A DNA stretch of 64,000 bases, taken from NCBI GenBank assembly GCA_051294375.1, contig CM119269.1, positions 7,062,430 through 7,126,429 of the forward strand. Direction: 5' to 3'. Positions within the stretch are counted from its first letter, which is position 1; each line of letters opens with the position of its first letter. The notes beneath the pieces were generated by a model. It saw nothing but the letters and a program-made list of their open reading frames with translations, had not been told where the DNA came from and did no database searches. Source of the DNA: Paraspadella gotoi (lineage: Eukaryota; Chaetognatha). The translations under genes were made by a program, and so were the position numbers. Below are positions 21,067 through 32,650 of the stretch, in pieces.

Positions 21067-21209
21067 CGACCACGGCCTCGGAGCAGATGGAGGGGTCGGT
21101 AGAGGCGGAACCGGCTGTTGAGACTTCTATGATCTCTCTACCCTTCCAACAGCCCATCTTCTTCCACAACTCGGTCCGGTCTCCTGTGGTTCGTACTCCT
21201 TCTCCTAAG
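21067..21209 (+). CDS. Probable exon linking the zinc-finger and recombinase frames
   Basis: In the frame that opens at 21051 the translation includes ASEQMEGSVEAEPAVET and PIFFHNSVRSPVVRTPSPK and ends at an AAG/GTAATT splice donor (21209/21210). It is a low-complexity linker with no domain. Its frame differs from the zinc-finger frame by two positions. Confidence 0.35.
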
Positions 21210-21309
21210 GTAATTCGTAGGGAGGGGAGGGTACAGTAGGTACATGCGCTGGATAAATTTTCGGGAAGGGGCCTGTTCACGGGGTAATAACCTTTTTCCC
21301 TGCTTACAG
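21210..21309 (+). other. Spliceosomal intron (100 bp)
   Basis: The donor is CCTAAG/GTAATT, and the acceptor is a pyrimidine-rich CCTTTTTCCCTGCTTACAG. Stop codons occur in all frames inside it. The signals support a plus-strand transcript running from the zinc-finger frame to the recombinase frame. Confidence 0.6.
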
Positions 21310-22310
21310 ATTCCGCAAGCTAAACTCCCGGATGATCTACGTAGTTGATGGATGACCGCTACTCTCGCGCTACGGTGTCTGCGTATTCTGTTCACATTGG
21401 CCGGTTCATGGCTTTCTGCCATCCTTTCAGCGCAGAATACGCCTTTGAAGCAAAAAAACTTGAAAAGTTTTTGTCCCTATCGACGGTCCCTACTACGCGC
21501 AGTGTTAGCGGTCTCCAGCCTTGGAAGTCTACGTATGTACCTCGTCGCCCGCCGGAATATGAGCCGTCAGAGATAGATAGGGTGATCTGGGATGACATCC
21601 GGCGCGTGACACAAAGGCAAAACGCGTCAGACAGACCAAGGTTACCCTGACCAAAAACCGGGTAGGACAAGATTTAAAGTCACTACGTCCCCTCTTTCGG
21701 AACCCACGAGACGACCATCGCTTCTTGGATATCTCTCGGTCGGCAAAGAAGCGAGCTATAACACGGACTGAATACAATTTCGTCTCGGCATATGTGGCTT
21801 TTGAAGGTGTTCTCCCAACGAATGCAAAACGGCTGGGAAATCTTGCCCGCCTTACCCTTTCATCAATCTACAAAGCGCGGGGGTGAGCGGAAAGTCCGGG
21901 CCTTGGGTAGTGCAGGTCGAATGGCGACAAAGATTAAAGCTCCGGATGCATATGTCGTAAATGATCCCCTGTCAAAGGGGCTTCTGCTACGTTTTATTCG
22001 CAACATACGTCCTTCTCTCAAAACAGTCGCAGCCTCACGGTATCTATTTCCGCAGTATGATGGCCAGGCTCGGGGAACCTCGGCCTTTGCCGCTATCCTT
22101 CGGACCTTCGCTAGGTCCCGGGGAATTGATGGTTTCAACATAACAACTCTACGGCGTGCTGTGGCCTCGGCAGGCGCTGAGGACGCCGGAACGGACAGGG
22201 CAGCGCTTGCCCAGGCGCTTGGTCACACGCAAGTGATTCAGCGTCAGTTTTTACCTTCGCGATCGGATGCACAAAAAGTCCGCGAATCATCGAAGTTGAA
22301 CGACTAGTTA
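21310..22310 (+). pseudogene. Tyrosine-recombinase (Crypton-like) gene, frame-disrupted
   Basis: The N-terminal SAM-like domain is readable at 21345-21650 (RATVSAYSVHIGRFMAFC, KKLEKFLS). The middle is in another frame at about 21640-21880 (AITRTEYNFVSAYV, NAKRLGNLARLTLS). The catalytic C-terminal part is in a third frame at 21880-22307 with TLRRAVAS (Arg of the R-H-x-x-H/W set), ALGHTQ (His) and RQFLP, where the nucleophilic Tyr is expected. Phe stands at that position, which would abolish cleavage if real. Order and spacing fit phage-integrase-fold recombinases of eukaryotic Crypton-like transposons; DIRS elements would also carry a reverse transcriptase, which is not seen. Two frame changes suggest decay or sequencing error. 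Confidence 0.65.
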
Positions 22311-22596
22311 CTCGCGAATTCGGCCAGGAGAAGTCATGGAAAAAACGTTACGGCCGCGTAAACTTGATCCGTCAGACTCACCAACTGGGTCGGGGGGGTC
22401 GGAAGAGGGTACGGGGATGTAGCTTTGACTGTTTCCTTTTGACTGCCTAAAGATTCATGCCCAATTAATGCATAGTAATAAACATGTATTTTAATTTCCA
22501 ATGTTGAGGACTCCATGGTGAGAGTAACAAAAAGTAGGGTGAAGTCCCGTCCCCGTGTAGCTAGTTTTAAACACGCGGGACAGGCATGAAAAGCAA
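22311..22596. other. Transition from the GC-rich island to the satellite region
   Basis: An additional open stretch after the recombinase stop (about 22307-22440, including REFGQEKSWKKRYGRVNL) may be recombinase C-terminal sequence in a shifted frame. The rest holds nothing recognised. Confidence 0.35.
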
Positions 22597-22842
22597 GACC
22601 GGCCGCGGGGTTGGTCTCGAATGAAAGATGGTATGGAAATAGCTGAGTGGTGTCCCGTGGTGGGACTGCGGCTTCCGAGGCATAGTTATAGCAAAAAACA
22701 AGTTTCACGCCTAGCAGGAAACAGGCGGGACGGGTATATAAAAGCATGGACAGCCGTGGGATTGCTCTAGAATGAAAGATGATATTGAGAAGACCGAGCG
22801 GTGTCCCACAGTGGGACTGCGGCTTCCTAGGCATGGGTATTT
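22597..22842. repeat. Two diverged 151 bp units preceding the satellite
   Basis: aatgaaagatggtatgga followed by gtgtcccgtggtgggactgc at 22618-22668 recurs as aatgaaagatgatattga followed by gtgtcccacagtgggactgc at 22770-22820. They share the GTCCC-x-GGGAC hairpin with the main array and look like its older, diverged relatives. Confidence 0.65.
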
Positions 22843-25310
22843 GATCGAGAAAGCCGAGCGGTGTCCCATGGCGGGACTGCGGCTCCAATTGTCGTAATAC
22901 ATGCGTCGAACCATTGGGTAGTTCGGGTCCCGAGAGTCGACTCGACTACTCTCTACGGGCACGTCTGGGTAAGGGGAAGTTCTTTCTCTGAGCCTAAGTA
23001 CCGCTCTTGGTTGTCCGCGTGTGAAAACATTTCTCAATGGGGGTCGCGGGACCCTTGTGATCGCCAGGCCCACGGTCTGGTCCAATTATGCAAGGGGCCG
23101 AGCGGTGTCCCACGGCGGGACTGCGGCTTCAAAATCGTCGGTAATACACGCGTCGAACCATTGGGTAGTTCGGGTCCCGAGAGTCGACTCGACTACTCTC
23201 TACGGGCACGTCTGGGTAAGGGAAGTTCTTTCTCTGAGCCTAAGTACCGCTCTTGGTTGTCCGCGTGTGAAAATATTTGTCAATGGGGTCACGGGACCCT
23301 CGTGATCGCCAGGCATCCGGGCTTGTCCGATCACGCAGAAGGGGCCGAGCGGTTTCCCACAGCGGGACTGCGGCTTCAAAATCACCGGTAAATGCATGCG
23401 TCGAAACCATTGGGTAGTTCGGGTCCCGAGAGTCGACTCGACTACTCTCTACGAGCACGTCTGGGTAAGGGGAAGTTCTTTCTCTGAGCCTAAGTACGCT
23501 CTTGGTTGTCCGCGTGTGAAAACATTTCTCAATGGGGGTCGCGGGACCCTCGTGATCGCCAGGCCCACGGTCTGGTCCAATTACGCAAGGGGCCGAGCGG
23601 TGTCCCACGGCGGGACTGCGGCTTCCAAATCGTCGGTAATACACGCGTCGAACCATTGGGTAGTTCGGGTCCCGAGAGTCGACTCGACTACTCTCTACGG
23701 GCACGTCTGGGTAAGGGGAAGTTCTTTCTCTGAGCCTAAGTACCGCTCTTGGTTGTCCGCGTGTTGAAAACATTTCTCAATGGGGTCGCGGGACCCTCGT
23801 GATCGCCAGGCCCACGGTCTGGTCCAATTACGCAAGGGCCGAGCGGTGTCCCACGGTGGACTGCGGCTTCCAAATCGTCGGTAATACACGCGTCGAACCA
23901 TTGGGTAGTTCGGGGTCCCGAGAGTCGACTCGACTACTCTCTACGGGCACGTCTGGGTAAGGGGAAGTTCTTTCTCTGAGCCTAAGTACCGCTCTTGGTT
24001 GTCCGCGTGTGAAAACATTTCTCAATGGGGTCGCGGGACCCTCGTGATCGCCAGGCCCACGGTCTGGTCCAATTACGCAAGGGGCCGAGCGGTGTCCCAC
24101 GCGGGACTGCGGCTTCCAAATCGTCGGTAATGCATGCGTCGAACCATTGGGTAGTTTCGGGTCCCGAGAGTCGACTCGACTACTCTCTACGGGCACGTCT
24201 GGGTAAGGGGAAGTTCTTTCTCTGAGCCTAAGTACCGCTCTTGGTTGTCCGCGTGTGAAAACATTTCTCAATGGGGGTCGCGGGACCCTCGTGATCGCCA
24301 GGCCAACCGGGCTTGTCCAATTACGCAAGGGGCCGAGCGGTGTCCCCACGGCGGGACTGCAGCTTCCAAATCGTCGGTAATACACGCGTCGAACCATTGG
24401 GTAGTTCGGGTCCCGAGAGTCGACTCGACTACTCTCTACGGCACGTCTGGGTAAGGGGAAGTTCTTTCTCTGAGCCTAAGTACCGCTCTTGGTTGTCCGC
24501 GTGTGAAAACATTTCTCAATGGGGGTCGCGGGACCCTCGTGATCGCCAGGCCCAGGTCTGGTCCAATTACGCAAGGGGCCGAGCGGTGTCCCCACGGCGG
24601 GACTGCGGCTTCAAATCGTCAGTAATACACGCGTCGAACCATTGGGTAGTTCGGGTCCCGAGAGTCGACTCGACTACTCTCTACGGGCAAGTCTAGGTAA
24701 AGGGAAGTTCTTTCTCCGAGCCTAAGTATCGCTCTTGGTTGTCCGCGTGTGAAAATATTTGTCAATGGGGTCACGGGACCCTCGTGATCGCCAGGCATCT
24801 GGGCTTGTCCGATCACGCAAGAAGGGGCCGAGCGGTGTCCCACAGCGGGACTGCGGCTTCAAATCACCGGTAAAGCATGCGTCGAACCATTGGTAGTTCG
24901 GGTCCCGAGAGTCGACTCGACTACTCTCTACGAGCACGTCTGGGTAAGGGGAAGTTCTTTCTCTGAGGCCTAAGTACCGCTCTTGGTTGTCCGCGTGTGA
25001 AAACATTTCTCAATGGGGTCGCGGGACCCTCGTGATCGCCAGGCCCACGGTCTGGTCCAATTACGCAAGGGCCGAGCGGTGTCCCACGGCGGGACTGCGG
25101 CTTCCAAATCGTCGTAATACAACGCGTCGAACCATTGGGTAGTTCGGGTCCGAGAGTCGACTCGACTACTCTCTACGGCACGTCTGGGTAAGGGGAAGTT
25201 CTTTCTCTGAGCCTAAGTACCGCTCTTGGTTGTCCGCATGTGAAAACATTTGTCAATGGGGTCGCGGGACTCTCGACTCACTTGAGAGGCCGAGCGGTGT
25301 CCATGGCGGG
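22843..25310. repeat. Satellite array, about 247 bp period, ten units
   Basis: The anchor gtccgcgtgtgaaaa recurs at 23013, 23259, 23508, 23755, 24001, 24247, 24495, 24741, 24989 and 25232, so spacing is 243-249 bp. Each unit contains ggccgagcggtg, a hairpin GTCCC-acggc-GGGAC nested in AGCCG/CGGCT, agttcgggtcccgagag, the palindrome gagtcgactc, and tctttctctgagcctaagta. Units are over 95 percent alike by eye, differing mostly in single-base indels. Two units (anchors 23259 and 24741) share a different variant (tcacgggaccctcg, gatcacgca), 1482 bp apart, six periods. Open frames of up to 189 codons exist here on both strands only because the array is GC-rich. Confidence 0.9.
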
Positions 25311-25430
25311 TCTGCGGCATTTGAAGGGCCAAGGGGTGTCCCACGGCGGACTGTGGCTCCCGAGGGATTGAACAAGGCCTAGGTTAGGCTTGACATTGAC
25401 GAAACTCACGTAGAACCTAAGTTGTAGTTC
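25311..25430. repeat. Degenerate end of the satellite array
   Basis: Two truncated copies of the gccgagcggtg hairpin segment remain (gggccaaggggtgtcccacg among them), followed by unique sequence leading to aacctaagttgtagttcatt, the module-end landmark. Confidence 0.6.
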
Positions 25431-25444
25431 ATTCAAATAGCGAT

Positions 25445-25469
25445 NNNNNNNNNNNNNNNNNNNNNNNNN
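25445..25469. other. Assembly gap (25 N)
   Basis: Run of N inside the module-end landmark. Confidence 1.
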
Positions 25470-25595
25470 GTCGCCGGCGATTCACGCACGAGTCGCAGGT
25501 GTGGTTCTAATTGGTTGGCGACTTCGTCATAGCGATATCGCCAGGGCCCTGGCGATGTCGCCAGTACCCCCACTGGCGACCTCGCCAGTGATAAA
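25470..25595. repeat. Nested palindrome block, copy 2
   Basis: Contains gtcgccggcgattcacgc, gcgatatcgccagggccctg, gcgatgtcgccag and ctggcgacctcgccag. It is the cleanest copy of the block at 5521. Confidence 0.75.
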
Positions 25596-25649
25596 AGTAG
25601 CGAATATAATGAAAAGCGCAGCTAACACGGGGATGAACATCACCTATGG

Positions 25650-26081
25650 GCTCCTCTCCCAACCCTAACCCTAAACCAGACCTCCCGTTCAACTCTGTGC
25701 CTCTCCCCTAACCCTAACCCGGGCCGGGGCCTCCTGTACATCTTCGTGCCTTAACCCTAACCCTAACCGCCTTCGATGCATCAACCATGGGCCCCTCCCC
25801 CAACCCTATCCCTAAACCGAGCCTCCTGTTCAATTCCATGCCTCTCCCCTAACCCTAACCCAGGCCCGGCCTCCCGTACATCTCCGTAGCTCAACCCTAA
25901 CCCTAATCGTCTTCGATATATATCCCACGGGCCTCTCTCCCAATCCTAACCCTAAACCGGGCCCAGGCCTGCCATACATCTCCGTGCCTCAACCCTAATC
26001 CCTAATGTCCCTCACCAGTACCTTCCCTAAGCCTAATCCTAACGCGGGCCTCCTGGTCATCAACGACACCCTCCCTACCCC
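25650..26081. repeat. Degenerate telomeric (CCCTAA) array 3
   Basis: Same higher-order unit as arrays 1 and 2 (ccgttcaactctgtgcct, ctcccgtacatctccg, cttcgatgcatcaacc with CCCTAA words). It ends at an N gap after caacgacaccctccctaccc, a phrase also found at 6130 and 17565. Confidence 0.8.
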
Positions 26082-26091
26082 NNNNNNNNNN
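26082..26091. other. Assembly gap (10 N)
   Basis: Run of N between array 3 and a module fragment. Confidence 1.
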
Positions 26092-29000
26092 CTCGATTAT
26101 GCTCTAAAGTCATTGTTTACTTCATTGTCAAATATCTTCTGTAAATAGACTCTCGAATCCCTCTCATTACAAGTCGCTTACCAATTATTTCTATGTCTCT
26201 TTAACTTATAATTTAATTTTAGTACATATAAAAAATATAGTTTTTTAATTTTTAGCTAATTTAATAAGAGGAGGAAGGAGAGAGAGAGCGGGAGAGAGGC
26301 GAGCAGAGAGGAGCGAGAGTGAGGGGAAGAGTGGCCTACTGCCGTAAATTGTAAAATTAATTATAAATTTTTATAATCATAACAGCTAAAAATGCTATTA
26401 CAGATAATACGATTGTAATCGTAATCCCTTCACTTTAGATATTTAAATTAAATAAAATTTAGAACAATTTTACTACGCTCTAAAGTCGCAACTATTAAAT
26501 AATAATCGTGTTAAACGAATTCAAAATTCTTTGCTTTCTCTAAAATATAACCAAATAAAAAGACAATCTAATCTGAACGCCAGACTTGCAAAGTCAACAC
26601 GAAAAAGGCAATCCATCGATTACTTATTCTATGACAATTATTTTCAATTACTCCTAATTCAGACACAATTAATCAGAAGACACTTTTTAACCACTTTACC
26701 TCTGAAAATGAAACGTTTTAAACTTTAACCATATTCTTTCTAACTGGAACGCGTATCTATCAAAATTCCATCATCTATTACATTTACAAATATTATTATA
26801 ACGCATTGCTAACTCAAACTCTTTTTAACATCCAAAATTTACTTGCAAAGTCGTTATACGCCGGCTAAGCAACTCTCTCCATTCCAGTGAGACATTGCCT
26901 AGCTCGATCTCTTCTTCTACCAGCATTCTAACATGAAGATTGCTTCATCAGCATAGAGGAGAAACCAACAGAGTAAACGGAGTTAATTGTTTATTCATCC
27001 CCCTCTAAATTAATCCCTCTACCGGTTTTTAACTTCTTAACCATATTATTTTAAACAAACACAAGATGAAAACAAATACTTAAAAAGGCTTCCTTCTAAA
27101 CACCTGATTAAACAGATGATTTAAATAAAAACTTATTTTGTCTGGCTGATCTACTACATGACTACACCAGTCATATGTCTCGACATATATTAACGCCTAA
27201 TCACATCAAATAGATTAACGCCTATGCTTATCGAACTGACCATCTCCTCTTAAATAGAGCAAAACTTCACCTCAGAAGAACCACAATTTGTCCCATACAG
27301 GATTGCAAACAGCATCCACGCTTCCATCCATCTCCACGAATCGGTACTCCATGCACCCATCTCCCCGGCAACACAATTTCCAAACCATCTCTAACCGATC
27401 TCCCTGACTTTCTTTCTCCAAGATCCATCTCCAAATCTGTCTCCCCCGACTTATCTAAAACTAAACAACAAAGTCGAGATTTTAAAATCCAGTTTGCACC
27501 GCTTCTAACCATCGAACAAAAATCAAATTCTCAATCCCCAACTACGCCAGAAACCGCATATCGTAAACACCCCAACGGCCGTAACTATTTCAACCACCGA
27601 AGTCCACACATACTCAATGGCGTCGCAAAAATCTGCTCCTCTAATTCCACACTCACTGACCTCAAGCAGAATTTCCCGACGCTCCGAACTCCAATAGATT
27701 GTTCCTCTCCTCTCCCAGACAAACTAATCAGCCGATACCTTTCTTCTCCGCATGGCGTGCCTAGGGGGGAATATTGTGGTGGAGACCTCTTCACCGATCC
27801 ACAGCCCCATCCACCTTTGCCGAAGATAATTGATACTGAAATGTCGCTCGTCCTCTCAGTCTCTCTCAATTCATCATCTCTTAATCACTCTCTCTCTCTC
27901 TCTCTCTTTGAACAACTTGACCACGTTATTCATTATCTTTCCCTCCGATAATGCTCTAAGGTCCATTGTTTACATTCATCTGCCAAATACTTCTGGTAAA
28001 TAGAACTCTCCGAAATTCCCTCATCATTCAAGATCCGCCTAACCAATTACTTTCTAATGTCCCTTTAACTTATAATTTAATTTTAAATACGTACACGTAT
28101 AAAAAAATAGTTATTTATTCTTAGCTTCAATTGTAATATAATAATTTTTGGATCATATACATACTTTTTATATAATATAACTCAATTTTCAATGAGAATC
28201 TCCCGAAAGTCTAGCCTTTCANNNNNNNNNNNNNNNNNNNNNNNNNCAAAACTAAAAAAAAACTTTTTTCAAATTTTGACATTTTCCATTGTAAGTACTA
28301 TGTATAACTATGGCCGCATGAAAAAATTTAGAAATTCCCCCAAAAATTTTTTTATATATCAATGTTGTTTAGTACAACACTGTTCATGAACATTGAACAA
28401 CTATTCAAATTTTGATCTGCAACTTTCACTACGCCTTATTATATGTACATATATATGCTCTTTTCGTTAATGCTATCCACCATTGCCATTTGCTTTTGGT
28501 ATATGACAATGGCATCCACAATGTCAACTTAGCACTGGTCGCTGTCCTGTGCGCCCTATAACTAATAACCACCTCTTGCAAACTCAAAAAGTTTATTGCC
28601 AATGTACAACAATGGATGTGGGGAAGTTTAATACCTAATATGAGTTATTACTATTAGTCATTTCTACCATTTCACTCCTACATTTAAAACTCGCGAAGTC
28701 GCAAAAAGGAAAAAAAACAACAACAGTTGGATCAGCTCCGTCCTCGATTCCTTACACGCGGAATCTTAGCGTCGCGACGCCGATTCAGAGGACCGTCACG
28801 CCTAGTGCGATACCATGCCACCTTTCCGCATACACAATCTTTTCTTCCTTCTAGTCTGATTTATTGACTTCCAAACTTTCAGACTTCCTAATCGATTCCA
28901 TTGCAATTTAGACTTTCTCGGCGAAAGGAATCGGGAAATTAGATTGACAGAGAATTCGCACCTGAACACATCTTTGCCCATCCGAGCATAAATTTAGTCG

Positions 29001-30448
29001 TCTTCCGCTATCCAACTTTAGGAAGGACTAAAAATGGCATTTGTTATATACCGCTATAGAAACTTTGACTAAATTGTTAAAAGGAGAAATTCTGTCACAA
29101 CCTTTAGAGTGATGGTAGACAATCACGCCGCAAAGAAGAATACTTAAAAAAGCTATAATAAATTTCTGGTTTAAAAGCTTTTAATCTGTATCCAGAATAC
29201 CATCAAAAAAATTTTAAAGATAATCAAAAATTGTTTTTTTCTTATAATATATTACTTTTTAATAATTTTAATTACGGACAGTAACCACTCAAACGAATAC
29301 GACCATTCGAACAAAAAAATAATTACTATCAAAATAATCTAATGCTCACAGCATAGATTACTTTAATGCCTGTACTAACTTACATATTTATATTCTTCAC
29401 CCGGCCCAATATGGAGCTAAACTATATTCTATTTTTTGGAAAACAAAGAGGAGCATCAAATAATCTTATAATTTCATAATTGCGAATCCCAACTATTCAG
29501 CTTAACAAAAAGTCTCACTGCCTCACTGAAAGGCTCTTTATGCTTCAGACTAATTTAGAATGGTGAGAGTGAGCACAAAGGGAAATAAAAACATTCTTAA
29601 CTTAAAATACATAGTCCTGTCATTCAAGTTTAACGTATCATAGATGCAATCAATTATGATTCTTGTAATTTTTTCAACATTTTAGAAAAAAATATTTAAA
29701 CTCCTGTCCCCAAAACCCATTATTTTTTTTATTAAAATTGAACGTGGGGAAAAGAGTGCAAGACAACTTACTATTTATATCCCCCATTAAGCCTCTTAAA
29801 ATTCTTTTAAAAAATTCTTGCTCTTTCTATCTTGGATGTGTATGTTAATAGAGAGAAATAATTATGCAAACATTAAACCACCTTTATTGACAAGTAAATC
29901 ACTGGCACAATGTGCAACATCCCATTCGCCACTTCCAAGTTCACAAAAATTTTAGTATATAAAATTTTTAAAATTATTTTTCCATTGAATAAATATATCT
30001 TTGGTTACACTTTACGTACAAACCAGACTCAAGATTTTTTTGTAGTAAAAACAAAAGTTATTTAATAATTCTAGTTGCCTTAAGAAATCTAGCTTAATTC
30101 AATACAAAATTGAAAAAATAAAAATTTTATAATATATTTTTTCAAAATATCTGACCTATTCTAACTATATTTGATTGAAACCAATATTGTTTATATAAGT
30201 ATCACAAAAACTGAGGAAAGACCCTAAATTAAAATGGTAAAAATAATTTGAATTATTCACAATCTACAAAACCTAAGTTGTAGTTCACTCAAACGTGATG
30301 TGCAGCCGCGATATCAGCGCAACAGAGTCGCAGGTGTGGTTCTAAATTGCGGTATGCACGACTATCGTCATAAAGCGATATCGCCAAGGGCCCTGGCGAT
30401 AGTCCGCCAGATACCCCCCACCTGCCGGACCATCCGCCAGGTGATAAA
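26092..30448. repeat. Noisy second copy of the 2.0-5.7 kb module
   Basis: 26092-26270 matches 3307-3490. After a GA-rich patch (26268-26335), 26340-30448 follows 1893-5670 in order: arm end, the eroded Gag-like frame (27290-27740), unit A (27777-28075), right arm (28080-28440), the 4060-4360 frame region (28730-29030) and finally the palindrome block (30296-30448). It differs by very frequent one-base insertions, so no frame is intact. An N run at 28222-28246 interrupts the arm. Confidence 0.8.
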
Positions 30449-30473
30449 NNNNNNNNNNNNNNNNNNNNNNNNN
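30449..30473. other. Assembly gap (25 N)
   Basis: Run of N directly after the palindrome block of module copy 2. Confidence 1.
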
Positions 30474-32033
30474 GCTATAATTAAATTTCTGGTTTAACTT
30501 TTTATGCTGTATCCGAATCCATCAAAAAATTTTAAGATGTCAAAAATGTTTTTTTCTTTATATAATTATATAATAATTTTAATTAGGCTAGTACCCTCAG
30601 AAGAAAGCATTTTTGACAAAAAATATTTACTACCATAATCTATGCTCATAATAGATTATTTTAACGCTGTATACTTTAGCATTTATATTTCACCGGCTAT
30701 GGCTANNNNNNNNNNNNNNNNNNNNNNNNNNNNNNNNNNNNNNNNNNNNNNNNNNNNNNNNNNNNNNNNNNNNNNNNNNNNNNNNNNNNNNNNNNNNNNN
30801 NNNNNNNNNNNNNNNNNNNNNNNNNNNNNNNNNNNNNNNNNNNNNNNNNNNNNNNNNNNNNNNNNNNNNNNNNNNNNNNNNNNNNNNNNNNNNNNNNNNN
30901 NNNNNNNNNNNNNNNNNNNNNNNNNNNNNNNNNNNNNNNNNNNNNNNNNNNNNNNNNNNNNNNNNNNNNNNNNNNNNNNNNNNNNNNNNNNNNNNNNNNN
31001 NNNNNNNNNNNNNNNNNNNNNNNNNNNNNNNNNNNNNNNNNNNNNNNNNNNNNNNNNNNNNNNNNNNNNNNNNNNNNNNNNNNNNNNNNNNNNNNNNNNN
31101 NNNNNNNNNNNNNNNNNNNNNNNNNNNNNNNNNNNNNNNNNNNNNNNNNNNNNNNNNNNNNNNNNNNNNNNNNNNNNNNNNNNNNNNNNNNNNNNNNNNN
31201 NNNNNNNNNNNNNNNNNNNNNNNNNNNNNNNNNNNNNNNNNNNNNNNNNNNNNNNNNNNNNNNNNNNNNNNNNNNNNNNNNNNNNNNNNNNNNNNNNNNN
31301 NNNNNNNNNNNNNNNNNNNNNNNNNNNNNNNNNNNNNGAAAGAGTGCAAGAACTTATTTTATCCCATAAGCTCTTAATTTTTTTTAAATTTTGCTCTTTT
31401 TTTGGATTGTGTTGTTATAGAAGAAATATTTATGCAAATACCCTTTATNNNNNNNNNNNNNNNNNNNNNNNNNNNNNNNNNNNNNNNNNNNNNNNNNNNN
31501 NNNNNNNNNNNNNNNNNNNNNNNNNNNNNNNNNNNNNNNNNNNNNNNNNNNNNNNNNNNNNNNNNNNNNNNNNNNNNNNNNNNNNNNNNNNNNNNNNNNN
31601 NNNNNNNNNNNNNNNNNNNNNNNNNNNNNNNNNNNNNNNNNNNNNNNNNNNNNNNNNNNNNNNNNNNNNNNNNNNNNNNACAACCAGACTCAGATTTTTT
31701 TTGTAGTAAAAACAAAAGTCATTTATATATTCTAGTTGCCTTAAAAATCCAGCGTTAATTTAATCAAAATTGAAAAAATAAAATTTTAAAATATATTTTT
31801 TTCAAATATCTGACCTATTTAAACTATATTGATTGAACCAATTATTGCTTATATAGGTATACAAAAAAATCGTGGGAAAGACTAAATTAAAATGGTTAAA
31901 AATAATTTAATTATTAATCTAAACCTAAATTGTAGTTCATTCAAATAGTGATGTCGCCGGCGATTCACACACGAGTCGCAGGTGTGGTTCTAATTGGTTG
32001 GCGACTTCGCCATAGCGATATCGCCAGGGCCCT
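30474..32033. repeat. Third, gapped copy of the module end
   Basis: 30474-30705 matches 4490-4720, 31338-31448 matches about 5010-5130, and 31680-32033 matches 5260-5610, ending inside the palindrome block at tcgccagggccct. N runs at 30706-31337 and 31449-31679 replace the rest. The long open frames drawn across these gaps are meaningless. Confidence 0.8.
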
Positions 32034-32133
32034 NNNNNNNNNNNNNNNNNNNNNNNNNNNNNNNNNNNNNNNNNNNNNNNNNNNNNNNNNNNNNNNNNNN
32101 NNNNNNNNNNNNNNNNNNNNNNNNNNNNNNNNN
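32034..32133. other. Assembly gap (100 N)
   Basis: Run of N cutting the palindrome block. Confidence 1.
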
Positions 32134-32137
32134 GTAC

Positions 32138-32358
32138 TAGTAATTGATTGAGGTAATACTAATTGATTGATATAATAGTAATTTATTGATGTATAGCGGA
32201 ATTTGATTATTTGATTTCGATGATAATCAATTATTTGATGCGATGATAGTTCATTCATGCCTTGTGATTGTGATACGTGTCTTCAGTTGATGCGTATGAT
32301 TGTCATTTCATTTTGATTGCGGCATGATTGTCATTCATTGATGTACGATGATAGTCAA
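32138..32358 (+). repeat. Degenerate 22 bp minisatellite, second array
   Basis: Units such as taattgattgatataatag, atttgatgcgatgatag and cattgatgtacgatgatag resemble those at 8640-8890. It is followed by aaaacaaacaaatgctgtgt, atgagtgtgaaa and GA repeats as at 8890. Confidence 0.65.
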
Positions 32359-32387
32359 ATAAAACAAACAAATGCTGTGTATGAGTG

Positions 32388-32500
32388 TGAAAGAGAGAGA
32401 GAGGAGAGAGCGAGAGAGATAATGAGGAGAGAGAAGAAAGAGAGACGAGATGAGCCGAGGAAAGGAGGAGGAGAGAGAGAGAGGAGGAGAAGAGAAAGAA
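32388..32500 (+). repeat. GA-rich low-complexity tract
   Basis: Interrupted GAGAGA and GGAGA repeats; similar tracts at 32690-32730 and 32975-33005. Confidence 0.8.
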
Positions 32501-32514
32501 AGGAAAGGAATAAA

Positions 32515-32650
32515 TCCACGAAAATCTCGGATGAAAATATGGGGATTGTATTGAAAAAAGCGCGGAATAAATAGCAATAATAAAAAGTTTTTTAGAAGGA
32601 AAAAATTAATCAGAATTTTTTCCAAAAAACAAACGATTCACGCAAAAAGA
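32515..32650 (+). repeat. Dispersed repeat R130, copy 3
   Basis: cggaataaatagcaataata, aaaagttttttagaaggaaa, ttttttccaaaaaacaaac and gattcacgca are in family order; the order minisatellite, GA tract, R130 is the same as at 8640-9405. Confidence 0.65.

Noticed and set aside
22334-25006. Many frames of 90-189 codons on both strands in the satellite
   Set aside because: They repeat with the 247 bp period and shift frame at each indel, as expected of non-coding tandem DNA.
22843-25310. CRISPR-like array
   Set aside because: Units of 247 bp with no unique spacers in a eukaryotic context are satellite DNA.
26930-26965. Hammerhead-like motif on minus (tgctgatgaagc)
   Set aside because: Only CTGATGA is present; no helix II or GAAAC follows. 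The corresponding place in module copy 1 lacks even that.
30642-31758. Open frames of up to 354 codons
   Set aside because: They cross runs of N and have no real sequence support.
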